This document shows, one piece after another, positions 18,631-28,236 of a DNA stretch of 64,000 bases. The notes beneath the pieces were generated by a model that worked only from the letters and a program-made list of their open reading frames with translations, had not been told where the DNA came from and ran no database searches. The first letter of the stretch is position 1. Every line of letters begins with the position of its first letter. Source of the stretch: Cerina litoralis (lineage in GTDB: Bacteria > Bacteroidota > Bacteroidia > Flavobacteriales > Flavobacteriaceae); assembly GCA_022008415.1 (NCBI GenBank), contig JAIRBC010000016.1, forward strand, positions 1-64,000, written 5' to 3'. The translations under genes and the position numbers were made by a program.

Positions 18631-19212
18631 TCAATTAAAAAAGTAGAAAAACAAGATAAGATAGACCCATAATAGATCCAAGAAGTGCCAAAAAGTAGCC
18701 CCAAGCTCAAGGCCCAACATATTATCGGCGGAATATTTATGTCGCCACTGATTGATGAGTACGACCGACAGCGAAACCAGGCCAGCGATTACGTGGGCAA
18801 TATGTGCCACGGCAATTATAAAAATATAGGATGTGGTGATATTACTTGTTGGCCCGGTAAAATAATACCCTTGATCCACCATTTGTGAAAATCCGTAGAA
18901 CTGCAAGAAAATAAAGATTACGCCCAATGCCAACGTCGTCAATAATAGTAGGGTGCATTGCCGGGACCTGCCTTCCTTAATGGCCTTCTTGGCCAGAATG
19001 TAGGTAATACTACTAATTACTATTACTATGGTGCTGTACAAAAAAGCCGAGGGCAGGTCAAAATTTGCCAACCAATCCTTGCGACTGCTGCTTACGATAT
19101 AAGCGCTCGTCCACCCGGCAAAGGCCATAAGCAAACTCACGATTCCAAACCAGAGCATCATTTTCTTTGCCCTATCCGTTTTTTTCTTTTCCAAATTTTG
19201 GGTAATATCCAT
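18631..19212 (-). CDS. Cytochrome c oxidase subunit III, short form
   Basis: The 193-residue protein has five to six transmembrane helices. Its C-terminus IAHVIAGLVSLSVVLINQW and ATFWHFLDLLWVYLILFFY is diagnostic for subunit III. The N-terminal KMMLWFGIVSLLMAFAGWTSAY is the usual start in Bacteroidota. It begins 10 bp after the heme O synthase stop, so the two form an operon. Confidence 0.93.
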   Translation of the reverse strand: MDITQNLEKKKTDRAKKMMLWFGIVSLLMAFAGWTSAYIVSSSRKDWLANFDLPSAFLYSTIVIVISSITYILAKKAIKEGRSRQCTLLLLTTLALGVIFIFLQFYGFSQMVDQGYYFTGPTSNITTSYIFIIAVAHIAHVIAGLVSLSVVLINQWRHKYSADNMLGLELGATFWHFLDLLWVYLILFFYFFN

Positions 19213-19222
19213 TGGGAGATTT

Positions 19223-20122
19223 TTAAATAAATTTATCGACTACATAGACCAATTGCATCAAGGTAATATAACTTACACTTGCCAGCATCAATCTTTTGGC
19301 CGATTTATTGTCGCGTTTTTCATATAGGCGAAAGGCATAGAACAACATGCCCAGACCCAACAAAAAGACTAGGATAGCTGCCGGAATGGAAAGATGCAAC
19401 CGACCCGTAATGCCGAACACGGGAATAATCGATATAATTATCATCCAGAAGGTATACATTATAATCTGCAAGGCAGTTCCTTTATCTTTCTTTCCCGTGG
19501 GGAGCATTTTAAAGCCCCCTTTTTTATAATCTTCATCCAGCATCCATCCCAAGGCCCAAAAATGTGGAAATTGCCAAAAAAATTGAATCATGAACAAGGT
19601 TCCCGGTTCTATTCCAAACTCATTAGTGGCGGCCACCCATCCCAACATAAACGGTATGGCTCCCGGGAATGCGCCTACGAAGACCGACAATGGGGTCTTT
19701 GTTTTTAATGGCGTATAGGCACTGGTATATAAAAAAAGTGAAATAGCACCGAACATCGCGGTTTTGGGATTCAATATATAAAGGGCGACCAAGCCGAACA
19801 ATGTCATCACCACCGCGATGCCCAAGGCCGTATTGACCGACATACGACCAGAAGGAACAGGCCTGTTTTTTGTCCTGTTCATCAGGGCATCCAAATCTTT
19901 TTCTATCACCTGATTATAGGCATTGGAAGCTCCGACCAGACAATAACCACCAAAAACCAATAGAAAAAATGAGAGCCAATCAAATTCGACCATTCCCAAC
20001 AAGTATCCCGCAATAGAAGAGAAAACGACGCTAATGGTAAGGCCCGCCTTTGTAACTTCCTTAAAATCAGTGAAAGTAACCGGAATCGCAAATCGCTTCG
20101 CCGTATGTACCACGGTCTTCAT
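19223..20122 (-). CDS. cyoE: Protoheme IX farnesyltransferase (heme O synthase)
   Basis: The 299-residue UbiA-type prenyltransferase converts heme B to heme O for the oxidase. It has eight to nine membrane helices and the two Asp-rich motifs: NAYNQVIEKDLDALMNRTKNRP near residues 67-88 and DEDYKKGGFKMLP near 196-208. AYTPLKTKT and PHFWALGWM are also typical. It heads the oxidase subunit operon with two subunit III genes and subunit IV. The name ctaB is used in other lineages. Confidence 0.95.
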   Translation of the reverse strand: MKTVVHTAKRFAIPVTFTDFKEVTKAGLTISVVFSSIAGYLLGMVEFDWLSFFLLVFGGYCLVGASNAYNQVIEKDLDALMNRTKNRPVPSGRMSVNTALGIAVVMTLFGLVALYILNPKTAMFGAISLFLYTSAYTPLKTKTPLSVFVGAFPGAIPFMLGWVAATNEFGIEPGTLFMIQFFWQFPHFWALGWMLDEDYKKGGFKMLPTGKKDKGTALQIIMYTFWMIIISIIPVFGITGRLHLSIPAAILVFLLGLGMLFYAFRLYEKRDNKSAKRLMLASVSYITLMQLVYVVDKFI

Positions 20123-20242
20123 CAGTTTATCGTTTATGGGGACGGCAAAGATAATACCCTATGGACTATCCTGCAACGAAATAGATATCTTTTAACTCCA
20201 TGGTGGCCAAAGGGTTTTAAAAGTCTTTGGGGTTGCGATCAT

Positions 20243-21043
20243 TTACTGCAGATTAAATCTAATCGGAATACTAAACGGTACGCTTACAGGTCTGCCCCTT
20301 TGTTTTCCGGGGCTCATCTTCGGAAGCTTTTCGATAATTCTTCTTGCTTCCGCTTCCAGGTTTTTATCCGGACCGCGCATCCTTATATTTCCGATACTTC
20401 CATCCTTTTGGATGGTAAACAATATCATCACCATACCTTGAACTCCCATTTCCTGAGCAATCTCGGGATACCGAAAGTTTTTGCGAATGTGCTTCTGCAT
20501 CATTTCGCTAAAACACGTTCTTTTGTCCTTTGCGTTTTCACAGCCGGGAAAAACCGGGACCTCCTCGATTACGGAAAATGGAATAGCATCCTTATAATCA
20601 TCATCGATATTTTGAGGCGCAAGGGAGTCTAGATTTAGATCACCCTCTGACGGATCTGGGTCTGCAACATATTCCTTGGCAATCAACAATTGGGCATCGT
20701 CATCGACTACATTAAAAGTCTGTGGATCGACCACCGGTTCGACCGGTTGATCTTTTACCTTTTTCTTTTCTACCACCAACCTGTCCAAATCTGGGAAATA
20801 CTCAATTGGCGATTCTACCGAACTGGCAATATTAGGAGATTCCATAACTTTAATCTGAAATGCGGCTTGCAACAATAGATAAGTTAACAACAATGCAAGA
20901 AACAACCCGATCTGAAAGTAAATTGTTCCTTTATTTTGTAAATTCACCCCCTGTTTACCCTTCACACGGCAGACAGGTTTGGTAAGTTGGCCGTTGTTCC
21001 CATTGCCGTGGGAATCAACAGCCTTTTCGACTTGTTTTTTCAT
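20243..21043 (-). CDS. Energy transducer TonB, copy 1
   Basis: The 266-residue protein has a cytoplasmic N-terminus, one inner-membrane helix (IYFQIGLFLALLLTYLLLQAA), a periplasmic linker and a C-terminal TonB domain. That domain has FRYPEIAQEMGVQGMVMILFTIQKDGSI and the end FSIPIRFNLQ. It transmits proton-motive force to outer-membrane receptors such as SusC. The start at 21043 follows the usual MKKQ N-terminus; 18 upstream codons are also open. The last ~105 residues are nearly identical to those of the adjacent copy at 21148, showing a recent tandem duplication. The linker has lost the Pro-rich run of its partner. Confidence 0.92.
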   Translation of the reverse strand: MKKQVEKAVDSHGNGNNGQLTKPVCRVKGKQGVNLQNKGTIYFQIGLFLALLLTYLLLQAAFQIKVMESPNIASSVESPIEYFPDLDRLVVEKKKVKDQPVEPVVDPQTFNVVDDDAQLLIAKEYVADPDPSEGDLNLDSLAPQNIDDDYKDAIPFSVIEEVPVFPGCENAKDKRTCFSEMMQKHIRKNFRYPEIAQEMGVQGMVMILFTIQKDGSIGNIRMRGPDKNLEAEARRIIEKLPKMSPGKQRGRPVSVPFSIPIRFNLQ

Positions 21044-21095
21044 AATAGTATATTTTAGAATTGTTACTATTATGTTAAATATCAAGAAATGTACC

Positions 21096-21130
21096 AAAAA
21101 AAAATCCCGGGCACATACCCGGGATTTTTG
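21096..21130 (-). terminator. Terminator between the tandem tonB genes
   Basis: A perfect stem TCCCGGG / CCCGGGA, extended by A5/T5 arms, with a six-base loop and T-runs on both strands, lies 18 bp after the stop of the upstream tonB. It should end that transcript and so gives each tonB its own transcript. Confidence 0.93.
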
Positions 21131-21147
21131 ATCTTATAGAGAATTGT

Positions 21148-21852
21148 CTATTGCAATTTAAAAGTAATCGGAATACTAAACGGCACCCTTACAGCCCTTC
21201 CCCTTTGTTTTCCGGGGGTCATCTTAGGAAGCTTTTCGATAATTCTTTTTGCTTCCGCTTCCAGGTTTTTATCCGGGCCGCGCATCCTTATATTTCCGAT
21301 ACTCCCATCCTTTTGGATCGTAAACATTACGCTTACCCTTCCTTGAACACCCATCTCCTGAGCAATCTCGGGATACCGAAAGTTTTTGCGGATGTGTTTC
21401 TGCATCATTTCGTTAAAACACGCCCTTTTGTCCTTGGCATTTTCACATCCGGGAAAAATGGGAACATCCTCGATCACCGCAAAGGGAACATCAATATCTT
21501 CGGGCTCTTCCTCGACCTGAATATCCTCTACCTCGGCCACTTCTTCTTCCTGACTGGTTTCGGTAGACTCGATCACGGTTTCTTCCACTTCCTCTTCATC
21601 CTCAACTACTTCGATTACTTCTGGTGCCGCTGGGGGCGGTGGTGGGGGCGGTGTTTTGATCTGTTCCGTCATCGGCACTTCCTCGTCCAACTGATCTTCT
21701 ACGTTCAGTGAAATATCATAATTATCACCCTTGTCATACTTTTTCCATTCCAAAGCTCGCCATGTTAATAACATGACCAAGGCTAGCCCTATAACAAAAT
21801 AGAGGCCGCTGTTTCTGGTCAAATCGGCTTTTGGATTCTTTTTTGGTTCCAT
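21148..21852 (-). CDS. Energy transducer TonB, copy 2
   Basis: The 234-residue protein has one helix (GLYFVIGLALVMLLTWRAL). A proline run KTPPPPPPPAAPEV and a long Glu/Val-rich linker (~residues 70-125) span the periplasm. The C-terminal TonB domain has IFPGCENAKDKRACFNEMMQ, MGVQGRVSVMFTIQKDGSI and the end FSIPITFKLQ. It is the better-preserved member of a tandem pair with the gene at 20243. Confidence 0.94.
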   Translation of the reverse strand: MEPKKNPKADLTRNSGLYFVIGLALVMLLTWRALEWKKYDKGDNYDISLNVEDQLDEEVPMTEQIKTPPPPPPPAAPEVIEVVEDEEEVEETVIESTETSQEEEVAEVEDIQVEEEPEDIDVPFAVIEDVPIFPGCENAKDKRACFNEMMQKHIRKNFRYPEIAQEMGVQGRVSVMFTIQKDGSIGNIRMRGPDKNLEAEAKRIIEKLPKMTPGKQRGRAVRVPFSIPITFKLQ

Positions 21853-21905
21853 ATTAGTTGATTTTAACGATTGCTAATTTAATTATTTATTTATCAAATA
21901 AGCAA

Positions 21906-22307
21906 TTAATTTTCCCATTTTAACTGTGATTTCCTAGAAAATACGTATTTCAAGGAACAAATACCTGCCAACGCCCCGATAGCGTTCGTAATCGCATCAA
22001 ACACATCTCCCGATCGATCTGTGGTAAAACTGTACTGTAATACCTCAATAACTATACCATAAAGAGCTACCGAGACAAAAATAATTACGGCGGCCCTTTT
22101 AAAGGATATTGTTCCATGCTTGACCTCCCTAATTGCGAGGGCACCCAATATTGAGGCCACAAAATAAAACGTAAAATGCACCACTTTATCTAAATGGGAA
22201 AATTCGATAACCTCAAATTCGTCGTCGGAAAACGAAATCAGACAAAGTACCGTGACAAGCGCCATCCATAACACGAAGGCGATCTTAAAGAAATTTTTTC
22301 TAAGCAC
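21906..22307 (-). CDS. VanZ family membrane protein
   Basis: The 133-residue protein has four membrane helices and the VanZ-like motifs [45 protein letters not shown] and GALAG. The E-Q and D residues before the last helix are characteristic. The cellular role of VanZ-like proteins outside glycopeptide resistance is unknown. The start is GTG at 22307 inside the end of gcvH, an 8-nt overlap implying coupled translation. This gcvH-vanZ pairing is common in Flavobacteriia. Confidence 0.9.
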   Translation of the reverse strand: MLRKNFFKIAFVLWMALVTVLCLISFSDDEFEVIEFSHLDKVVHFTFYFVASILGALAIREVKHGTISFKRAAVIIFVSVALYGIVIEVLQYSFTTDRSGDVFDAITNAIGALAGICSLKYVFSRKSQLKWEN

Positions 22308-22680
22308 CTATCAATACCTTGTAGTCGGCGGCACTAAGCAATTCATCGACTTCCGATGTGTCGCCCATCTTTATCTTGATCATCCAACCTTCCCCGTACG
22401 GATCCGAATTCACCTTTTCCGGAGCATCTTCCAAGGCCTCATTAAACTCGATTATCTCCCCACTGAGCGGTAAAAACAGATCGGAAACCGTTTTAACGGC
22501 TTCCACGGTACCAAAAATGGCCTCCTTTTCCAGATCCTCATCTACCGTCTCCACTTCCACGTAAACGATATCTCCCAGTTCCCCTTGGGCAAAATCCGTA
22601 ATCCCGACGACTGCTATATCGCCCTCTATCCGTATCCACTCGTGGTCCTTGGTATATTTTAATTCTGAAGGAATGTTCAT
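22300..22680 (-). CDS. gcvH: Glycine cleavage system H protein
   Basis: The 126-residue protein shuttles the aminomethyl group on a lipoyl arm in glycine decarboxylation. It begins [17 protein letters not shown] and carries the lipoylation site in [19 protein letters not shown], with the modified Lys in EAVKTV. The ATG at 22680 is preferred to an upstream in-frame start at 22746 because the family begins at this point. No other gcv gene is in the window. Confidence 0.96.
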   Translation of the reverse strand: MNIPSELKYTKDHEWIRIEGDIAVVGITDFAQGELGDIVYVEVETVDEDLEKEAIFGTVEAVKTVSDLFLPLSGEIIEFNEALEDAPEKVNSDPYGEGWMIKIKMGDTSEVDELLSAADYKVLIGA

Positions 22681-23052
22681 AATCCTTTGATGTTTTTTAA
22701 TTGGGATGTTGCGTTTTTTCTTCCCTTTTCCTTGTTGGGATAACAAATGTAGCAGATTCCGAATTGGAAATCAAAAAAATATTAATGGGTGGTTGATCAG
22801 ACTTGGTTAAGCGGATCATTCCCACCAATAAAGAACAGCATGGATGCGTATTTTTATTTATTTCGCGAACAACAAAATAATCTGTACCCTATACTGGGCA
22901 ACTCGCCCCCATGAGTTATCTATACCGCAAAAATCCTCCACGGCTACATTGCCCTAAAAGATTTTACATCCCACTGTAAAAATACGGCTTCTTTGCGAGG
23001 TTAATTATTGCGCAATTTCCTTCACTTTTTGGAAGCGCCATATTCCGATCGG
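22681..23052. other. Intergenic region upstream of gcvH
   Basis: The 372 bp hold no recognisable gene or clear terminator. Confidence 0.4.
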
Positions 23053-24063
23053 TTATTTCAATATTTCCAATTGCTTAAGAACCTCTTCTTCCGCAATAGG
23101 GTAAGGTTCCGATTCCCTAATGGTTCTATAGACCGCATCGAACATATTGAGATACGTTGATTTGGATGCCGCTATGCGCTCAACCCTCTTGGTGCCGTCT
23201 TCGGCCATCGTGGTAAGTATTCCCTGTTGATTCTCTTTTTCCAATCCGTACAAAGGATCTTTTGGGCTCCGGTTTTCCAGTAGCTGGTCTTCTTGGACAT
23301 CCGTGCGGTTCTTTATGAAAGAGCCTTTGGTACCGTGCAATACAAAGGCAGGTTGGGCATCGGCCACCAGGAGGCTTACCGTAATAAAAACCTGCAACTC
23401 CCCCGGATAGGATAAATGAAGGTGCGCATAATCGTCTACCTGAGTGCCAGGGCGAAAGTGGCCCAACGTTTTTGTCCAGCGCAAGGGCATACCGAACAAC
23501 GAAATTGCCTGATCGAGAAGGTGCGGACCAAGATCGAATAAAAGGCCGCTGCCTGCAACAGCGGTTTCCTTGGCCGCTTTTTTCCCAATTTCATATTTAT
23601 AGCGATCAAACCGAAAATGCACCTCGACCAATCTTCCAAGTTTCCCGGAATCAAGCACTTTTTTAACCGAAAGAAAATCACTGTCAAAGCGGCGGTTTTG
23701 ATAGGGAAGTACGCGGCGATCGTTTTCCCGGGCCACCACAAAAAGCTTTTCGGCCTCGGCCGGTGTAACGGTAAAAGGTTTTTCGACCAACACGTGCTTT
23801 CCCATTTGGAGTGCCTTGAGGGCAAATTCAAAATGGGTCGTATTTGGCGTGTTGACAATGACCAGTTCAATTTGATCATCAGCCATGAGTAAATCGACCG
23901 AATCGTAACTTTTAATATCCGGATATTTAAGATGCGCCCTTTTTTGGGAACGTTCTACCACGGCAGTGAGCTCATATCCCTCATGGGCATCCACAAAAGG
24001 GGAATGAAATAGCTGGCCCGACATTCCGTAAGACAGAATCCCTGTTTTTATTGTATTGTCCAT
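23053..24063 (-). CDS. Gfo/Idh/MocA family oxidoreductase
   Basis: The 336-residue protein has an N-terminal Rossmann domain with the variant glycine loop GILSYGMSGQLFHSPFV. The EKPFTVTPAEAE motif with the conserved Lys follows, and a C-terminal GFO_IDH_MocA domain has GLLFDLGPHLLDQAISLFG. These enzymes oxidise or reduce sugars, inositols or related compounds with NAD(P). The exact substrate cannot be read from sequence. The GreA/GreB-like gene ends 12 bp upstream, suggesting co-transcription. Confidence 0.93.
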   Translation of the reverse strand: MDNTIKTGILSYGMSGQLFHSPFVDAHEGYELTAVVERSQKRAHLKYPDIKSYDSVDLLMADDQIELVIVNTPNTTHFEFALKALQMGKHVLVEKPFTVTPAEAEKLFVVARENDRRVLPYQNRRFDSDFLSVKKVLDSGKLGRLVEVHFRFDRYKYEIGKKAAKETAVAGSGLLFDLGPHLLDQAISLFGMPLRWTKTLGHFRPGTQVDDYAHLHLSYPGELQVFITVSLLVADAQPAFVLHGTKGSFIKNRTDVQEDQLLENRSPKDPLYGLEKENQQGILTTMAEDGTKRVERIAASKSTYLNMFDAVYRTIRESEPYPIAEEEVLKQLEILK

Positions 24064-24075
24064 GCTTATAAATAG

Positions 24076-24582
24076 TTATTGGTTGTAATCTATCCCTATT
24101 ATTTCAAAAACCTTATCTTCCTTTGCCAATTTTAGAATGGCTTTGTCCCCCACTTTTTTATGGATCAATACTCTTGCGATCGGTGAAATAAATGAGATTT
24201 TCCCTTTGGAAATGTCAGCCTCGTCAACGCCGACTATCTGGTATTTTTGAGGTTTTTTCGCATCGCCAATTTTGAGGGTGACCTGCGCCCCGAACCGTAT
24301 TTCATTTCGGGGCTGGTCTTTTAGAGCCACTATTTTTGCCGTTAGGATCCTACGGTTCAGCAATTGTAGTTTTGCATTGATATGGTTTAAGGCAATACGT
24401 CTTTCGTTCTCGTTATTACTATCTAGTTTGTCCTTTTCATCCATCAATATCCGTTGCTCCGCCAGCAGTTGGTCCATCCCCGTTTGTGTCACATAATTGG
24501 TGACCCCCTCCGGCAGGTCTGCCCGTGGTGGCACCATCGGAATTTCTTCCTGATCGTCTTCCTTTACAAATCCTCTGCTCAC
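24076..24582 (-). CDS. GreA/GreB family transcription elongation factor
   Basis: The 168-residue protein has an N-terminal coiled coil (residues ~35-90, LLAEQRILMDEKDKLDSNNE and ALNHINAKLQLLNRRI) and a C-terminal FKBP-like domain (IRFGAQVTLKIGD, YQIVGVDEADISKGKISFIS, IARVLIHKKVGD). It should bind RNA polymerase and rescue stalled complexes. It has a longer, acidic N-terminus than GreA (MSRGFVKEDDQEEIPMVPP), as in the second Gre-like protein of Flavobacteriia. It lies 3 bp downstream of the alcohol-dehydrogenase-like gene. Confidence 0.88.
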   Translation of the reverse strand: MSRGFVKEDDQEEIPMVPPRADLPEGVTNYVTQTGMDQLLAEQRILMDEKDKLDSNNENERRIALNHINAKLQLLNRRILTAKIVALKDQPRNEIRFGAQVTLKIGDAKKPQKYQIVGVDEADISKGKISFISPIARVLIHKKVGDKAILKLAKEDKVFEIIGIDYNQ

Positions 24583-24585
24583 AAC

Positions 24586-25581
24586 CTACCTGATTTTAAG
24601 GACAACCTTGCCTTTTGTTCGTCCTTTATCGACATAAAGTAAAGCATTTACCGCATCTTTCAAAGGAAATACTTTGTCAATTTTTGTTTTAACCTGCCCC
24701 GATACCACCAAGTCCGTTACGGCCTGTAGCTGTTTGGCGTTTGCCCTCATCAAAAGAAGGCTGTAGTAGGCCGATTTTTGTTTTATCCGCGCTGTAATCT
24801 TTCTTCTTTTCCACGCTAGAAATAATCGTGCAACCTTATTGAGTTTCATTCTATTGGCAGTTTCTTTATCAACAGGGCCGACGAGTGTAATTACTTTCCC
24901 CCCTTTTTTTATCACTTTAAAAGCATCCTCGGTATATTGATTTCCAAGTGTGTCTAAAACCATATCGGCGTCTTTGACTATGATTTTGTAGTCTTCGGAC
25001 TTATAATCGATTACACGATCGGCTCCAAGTTCTTTAACCCAAGCTACGTTAGCCGTGCTTGTAGTGGTATAAACGTAAGCGCCTTTTGCCTTTGCCAACT
25101 GTATTGCCAAAAAACCTACTCCACCCGAACCTGCGTGAATTAATATTTTATCGCCCGATTGTAGTTTACCGCGTTTTAAAGCTTGTGATGCGGTAAGGCT
25201 TACCAAAGGTAAACTTGCGGCTTCTTCAAAGCTCGTGTTTTTCGGTTTTAAGCTTAAAATATTTTGCTTTACCGAAACAAAATCTGCAAAAGCACCTTGC
25301 TTATCTACGTAAGCATATACTTCATCTCCAATATTAAAATTAGTAACATCGTCACCTATCCCAGCAATTTTACCGCTGACGTCGTAACCCATGGTCGCTG
25401 GCAAGGTGTAGTTTTTCCGGGTTCTCAATTTACCGGTTAAAACTTTAATATCCAATGGGTTTACACTGGCCGCATACGCTTTAATTAATACCTCATCCCT
25501 GCCAATAATTGGTTTTTCAATTTCAGAATAACCAATGCTTTGCGAAATTTCCCTATACGCTATATGTTGTATTGCTTTCAC
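24586..25581 (-). CDS. Zinc-independent medium-chain dehydrogenase / quinone oxidoreductase
   Basis: The 331-residue MDR-superfamily protein has GYDVSGKIAGIGDDVTNF in the substrate domain and the Rossmann loop HAGSGGVGFLAIQLAKAKGA. It lacks the GHE-type zinc ligands and the four-cysteine lobe, so it belongs to the quinone-reductase-like branch that uses NADPH. The start is a GTG overlapping the TGA of the upstream YqhA-like gene as GTGA, showing translational coupling. Substrate is unknown. Confidence 0.9.
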   Translation of the reverse strand: MKAIQHIAYREISQSIGYSEIEKPIIGRDEVLIKAYAASVNPLDIKVLTGKLRTRKNYTLPATMGYDVSGKIAGIGDDVTNFNIGDEVYAYVDKQGAFADFVSVKQNILSLKPKNTSFEEAASLPLVSLTASQALKRGKLQSGDKILIHAGSGGVGFLAIQLAKAKGAYVYTTTSTANVAWVKELGADRVIDYKSEDYKIIVKDADMVLDTLGNQYTEDAFKVIKKGGKVITLVGPVDKETANRMKLNKVARLFLAWKRRKITARIKQKSAYYSLLLMRANAKQLQAVTDLVVSGQVKTKIDKVFPLKDAVNALLYVDKGRTKGKVVLKIR

Positions 25582-26102
25582 GGTTTTACAGCTTTATTGT
25601 TCTTACTTTCTTCTTTGTTCAAATTCAATACCTTTAATCCTATGGCCATTAAAATAATAGAAATAGGAAGGATAAGTAGGTCCCATTTTAAATGATCGAT
25701 ATTTACAAAAACTACTTCTAGAAATTTCACAAATAATATGATGACGATAACTTCGGCCAGAACATTTTTTAAATGCCCAATATTTGGCGTTTGTATCCAA
25801 TTAAGAACCCCATTATTTTTGGCATTTGTGGTATTCGAAACAAATAAGGTATAGATACCGTGTGCAAAAATAAACAGCACTAAAGCGATTAAAAATGTAT
25901 CCAATGATTTAATGAGATAGGTTATGCCGATATCTGCGGTATGTAAATGTTCCTTGCCTTCTGGAATATAGCCCAAAAAGAAGACACGAACGGCATTTAG
26001 CGTTTTTAAAGCTCCTGTGATAAACAGCAACAAGGAACCCAGCAGCGAAAAGATAATGGCGATCCAACTGATGTAACGAAAGATATAAAATGGTTTTTTC
26101 AC
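25578..26102 (-). CDS. YqhA/UPF0114 family membrane protein
   Basis: The 174-residue protein has four transmembrane helices and the UPF0114 pattern: an N-terminal FRYISWIAIIFSLLGSLLLF, then SLDTFLIALVLFIFAHGIYTLF and a paired LAEVIVIILFVKFLEVVF. The function of the family is unknown. It is the first gene of a coupled pair with the dehydrogenase at 24586. Confidence 0.85.
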   Translation of the reverse strand: MKKPFYIFRYISWIAIIFSLLGSLLLFITGALKTLNAVRVFFLGYIPEGKEHLHTADIGITYLIKSLDTFLIALVLFIFAHGIYTLFVSNTTNAKNNGVLNWIQTPNIGHLKNVLAEVIVIILFVKFLEVVFVNIDHLKWDLLILPISIILMAIGLKVLNLNKEESKNNKAVKP

Positions 26103-26268
26103 ACGTTTAAATTTTTGTAATTATCCGAAAACATATTAATTAAAAAACCCGCCTGAATGGCTAGTCGGGCAGGTTGCGGACGTACGTAACCGCTACGCTC
26201 CCGCCTTTTGTGAAGCCCCGAAGCCTCGGGGTTAAAATGTATTAATGCTCGTTTTATACTTGTTAGAT

Positions 26269-26300
26269 AAAAAAGAGGATAACTAAAACAGATTATCCCC
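26269..26300 (-). terminator. Terminator downstream of the GlcG/HbpS-like gene
   Basis: On the minus strand GGATAA / TTATCC form a stem with a ten-base loop followed by CTCTTTTTTATC. A second GC-rich hairpin (CCCCGA / TCGGGG, 26216-26231) lies beyond it. Both sit in the 243-bp gap between the glcG-like and yqhA-like genes. Confidence 0.7.
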
Positions 26301-26345
26301 TTAAATAGTGAACTGATTTAAACTTTACGGTAAAAGAATACCGTA

Positions 26346-26744
26346 TTAGATTGCTTTAGATCCGGCTTCGGCAACCGTATGGTCATTGTCAACGGAACTT
26401 CCGCTAACGCCAATGGCGCCTATTATTTCGCCTTTTGTGTTTTTAATTGGCACGCCACCCGGAAAGGTAATCAGGCCCCCGTTGGAATGTTCAATATTGT
26501 ACAAAGAGCCCCCTGGCTGTGACAATTCGCCGACGATGCCGGTATTCATATCAAAATAACGTGCTGTTTTGGCTTTTTTGATGGAGATATCCAAAGAACC
26601 CAACCAGGCTCCGTCCATACGGCCAAATGCTACTAGATTGGCTCCGGCATCTACTACGGTGATATTCATTTTGGCGTCTATAGCTTTCGCCTTCTCTTTT
26701 GCCGTTGCGATCGCCTTTTCTGCTTGTGCTAATGTGATATTCAT
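26346..26744 (-). CDS. GlcG/HbpS-like protein
   Basis: The 132-residue protein shows the family layout: N-terminal helix with [52 protein letters not shown] and the C-terminal [20 protein letters not shown]. Family members bind heme or small molecules and often sit next to aldehyde, glycolate or formaldehyde metabolism genes. Here it lies downstream of a formaldehyde dehydrogenase, so a role in that pathway is likely but not shown. Confidence 0.9.
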   Translation of the reverse strand: MNITLAQAEKAIATAKEKAKAIDAKMNITVVDAGANLVAFGRMDGAWLGSLDISIKKAKTARYFDMNTGIVGELSQPGGSLYNIEHSNGGLITFPGGVPIKNTKGEIIGAIGVSGSSVDNDHTVAEAGSKAI

Positions 26745-26844
26745 GATTTTTTATTTTTATGATTAATTATTACCGCAAAATTAGGGGGCAACCCTTGCTT
26801 TTATGTTACCGAAATGGATCAATAACTTATGAAAAAAGGTCAAA

Positions 26845-28035
26845 TTACGAAGTTATTATGCCATGTGGATCAATTACGAATTTTTTGGCAACCCCACTAT
26901 CAAATTCTTCATAACCTCTGGGTGCATCTTGCAGACTTATCACTTCCACGTTTACAGCTTTGGCAATATCTATTTTATCGAACAATATAGCATTCATTAG
27001 CTGCTTGTGATATTTCATCACGGGGGTTTGCCCAGTATGGAAGGAATGTGATTTTGCCCACCCCAATCCAAAACGAATTTTTAGACTTCCTTGTTTTGCG
27101 GCTTCATCTTTGGCCCCTGGGTCTTCAGTTACGTAAAGTCCTGGAATCCCGATTTGGCCTCCAGCTCTCGTAATCGCCATAGCCTGGTTCAATACAACGG
27201 CGGGCATTTCTTTCCCTGCGTTGGCACCATGTCCGCTAGCTTCGAAACCTACGCAATCAACAAAGCAATCTACTTCGGGGATACCGACGATCATAGCGAT
27301 CTGTTCTTCTACCGGAATGCCGTTGGTCAAATTAATGGTCTCACAACCAAAACTCCTGGCATGGGCAAGGCGTTCCTCATTCAGATCGCCAACTATCACA
27401 ACGGCCGCGCCTAATAAATGACAGCTAGCCGCACAGGCCAGGCCTACAGGTCCCGCACCGGCAACATACACGACCGAACCGACGGTTACCCCGGCCGTAA
27501 CCGCTCCGTGAAATCCGGTCGGGAGGATATCGGAAAGCATGGTCAGATCCAATATCTTTTCCATGGCCTGATCTTTATCGGGAAACTTTAGCAAGTTAAA
27601 ATCGGCATAAGGCACCATTACATATTCTGCTTGGCCACCGATCCAGCCTCCCATATCTACATATCCGTAGGCGGCTCCGGCGCGATCACCGTTTACATTG
27701 AGACAGATACCCGTAAGACCGGCTTTACAATTCCGACAACGGCCACAGGCAATGTTAAAGGGAACGGAGACCATATCCCCTTTTTTGATAAACTCAACAT
27801 CCCTTCCGCATTCTATAACTTCTCCCGTGATCTCATGCCCTAATACCAAGCCCTTTTCGGCCGTGGTTCTTCCTCTTACCATATGTTGGTCCGAACCACA
27901 AATATTGGTAGCGACGATCTTTAAAATAACACCGTGTTCACATTTTCGATCTCCCAACGCCAGTTTGGGATAGTCGATTTCGGTTACTTCTACTTTTCCT
28001 GGCTCCACGTAGGAGACACCATGATTTTTGCACAT
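26845..28035 (-). CDS. Glutathione-independent formaldehyde dehydrogenase-like enzyme
   Basis: The 396-residue zinc dehydrogenase carries the catalytic zinc residues in NICGSDQHMVRGRTTAEKG and GHEITGEVIE. The structural zinc cysteines are in CGRCRNCKAGLTGIC. The Rossmann loop is VYVAGAGPVGLAC. The VNGDRAGAAYGYVDMGGWIGGQAEY segment and the overall length match the Pseudomonas-type formaldehyde dehydrogenase that oxidises formaldehyde with tightly bound NAD and without glutathione. The divergent-length insertion before the C-terminus (CVGFEASGHGANAGKE) also fits. An AraC regulator lies directly upstream in the same orientation. Confidence 0.92.
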   Translation of the reverse strand: MCKNHGVSYVEPGKVEVTEIDYPKLALGDRKCEHGVILKIVATNICGSDQHMVRGRTTAEKGLVLGHEITGEVIECGRDVEFIKKGDMVSVPFNIACGRCRNCKAGLTGICLNVNGDRAGAAYGYVDMGGWIGGQAEYVMVPYADFNLLKFPDKDQAMEKILDLTMLSDILPTGFHGAVTAGVTVGSVVYVAGAGPVGLACAASCHLLGAAVVIVGDLNEERLAHARSFGCETINLTNGIPVEEQIAMIVGIPEVDCFVDCVGFEASGHGANAGKEMPAVVLNQAMAITRAGGQIGIPGLYVTEDPGAKDEAAKQGSLKIRFGLGWAKSHSFHTGQTPVMKYHKQLMNAILFDKIDIAKAVNVEVISLQDAPRGYEEFDSGVAKKFVIDPHGIITS

Positions 28036-28236
28036 AACATTCTGTTTTTATGGGATTAATGAATAATTTTAATCGAAACATTGAACTATACGTAACATAG
28101 CGTTAATAATTGAGAAGTATTTATGAAAAAAGGTCAATCGTTTATGAAAATAGATCAAATACGCCATATTTACGGGGATTTTAAGGTAATGCCCGAGATA
28201 TATAACCAGTACGGATAGAATACAAGTATGGAGCAG

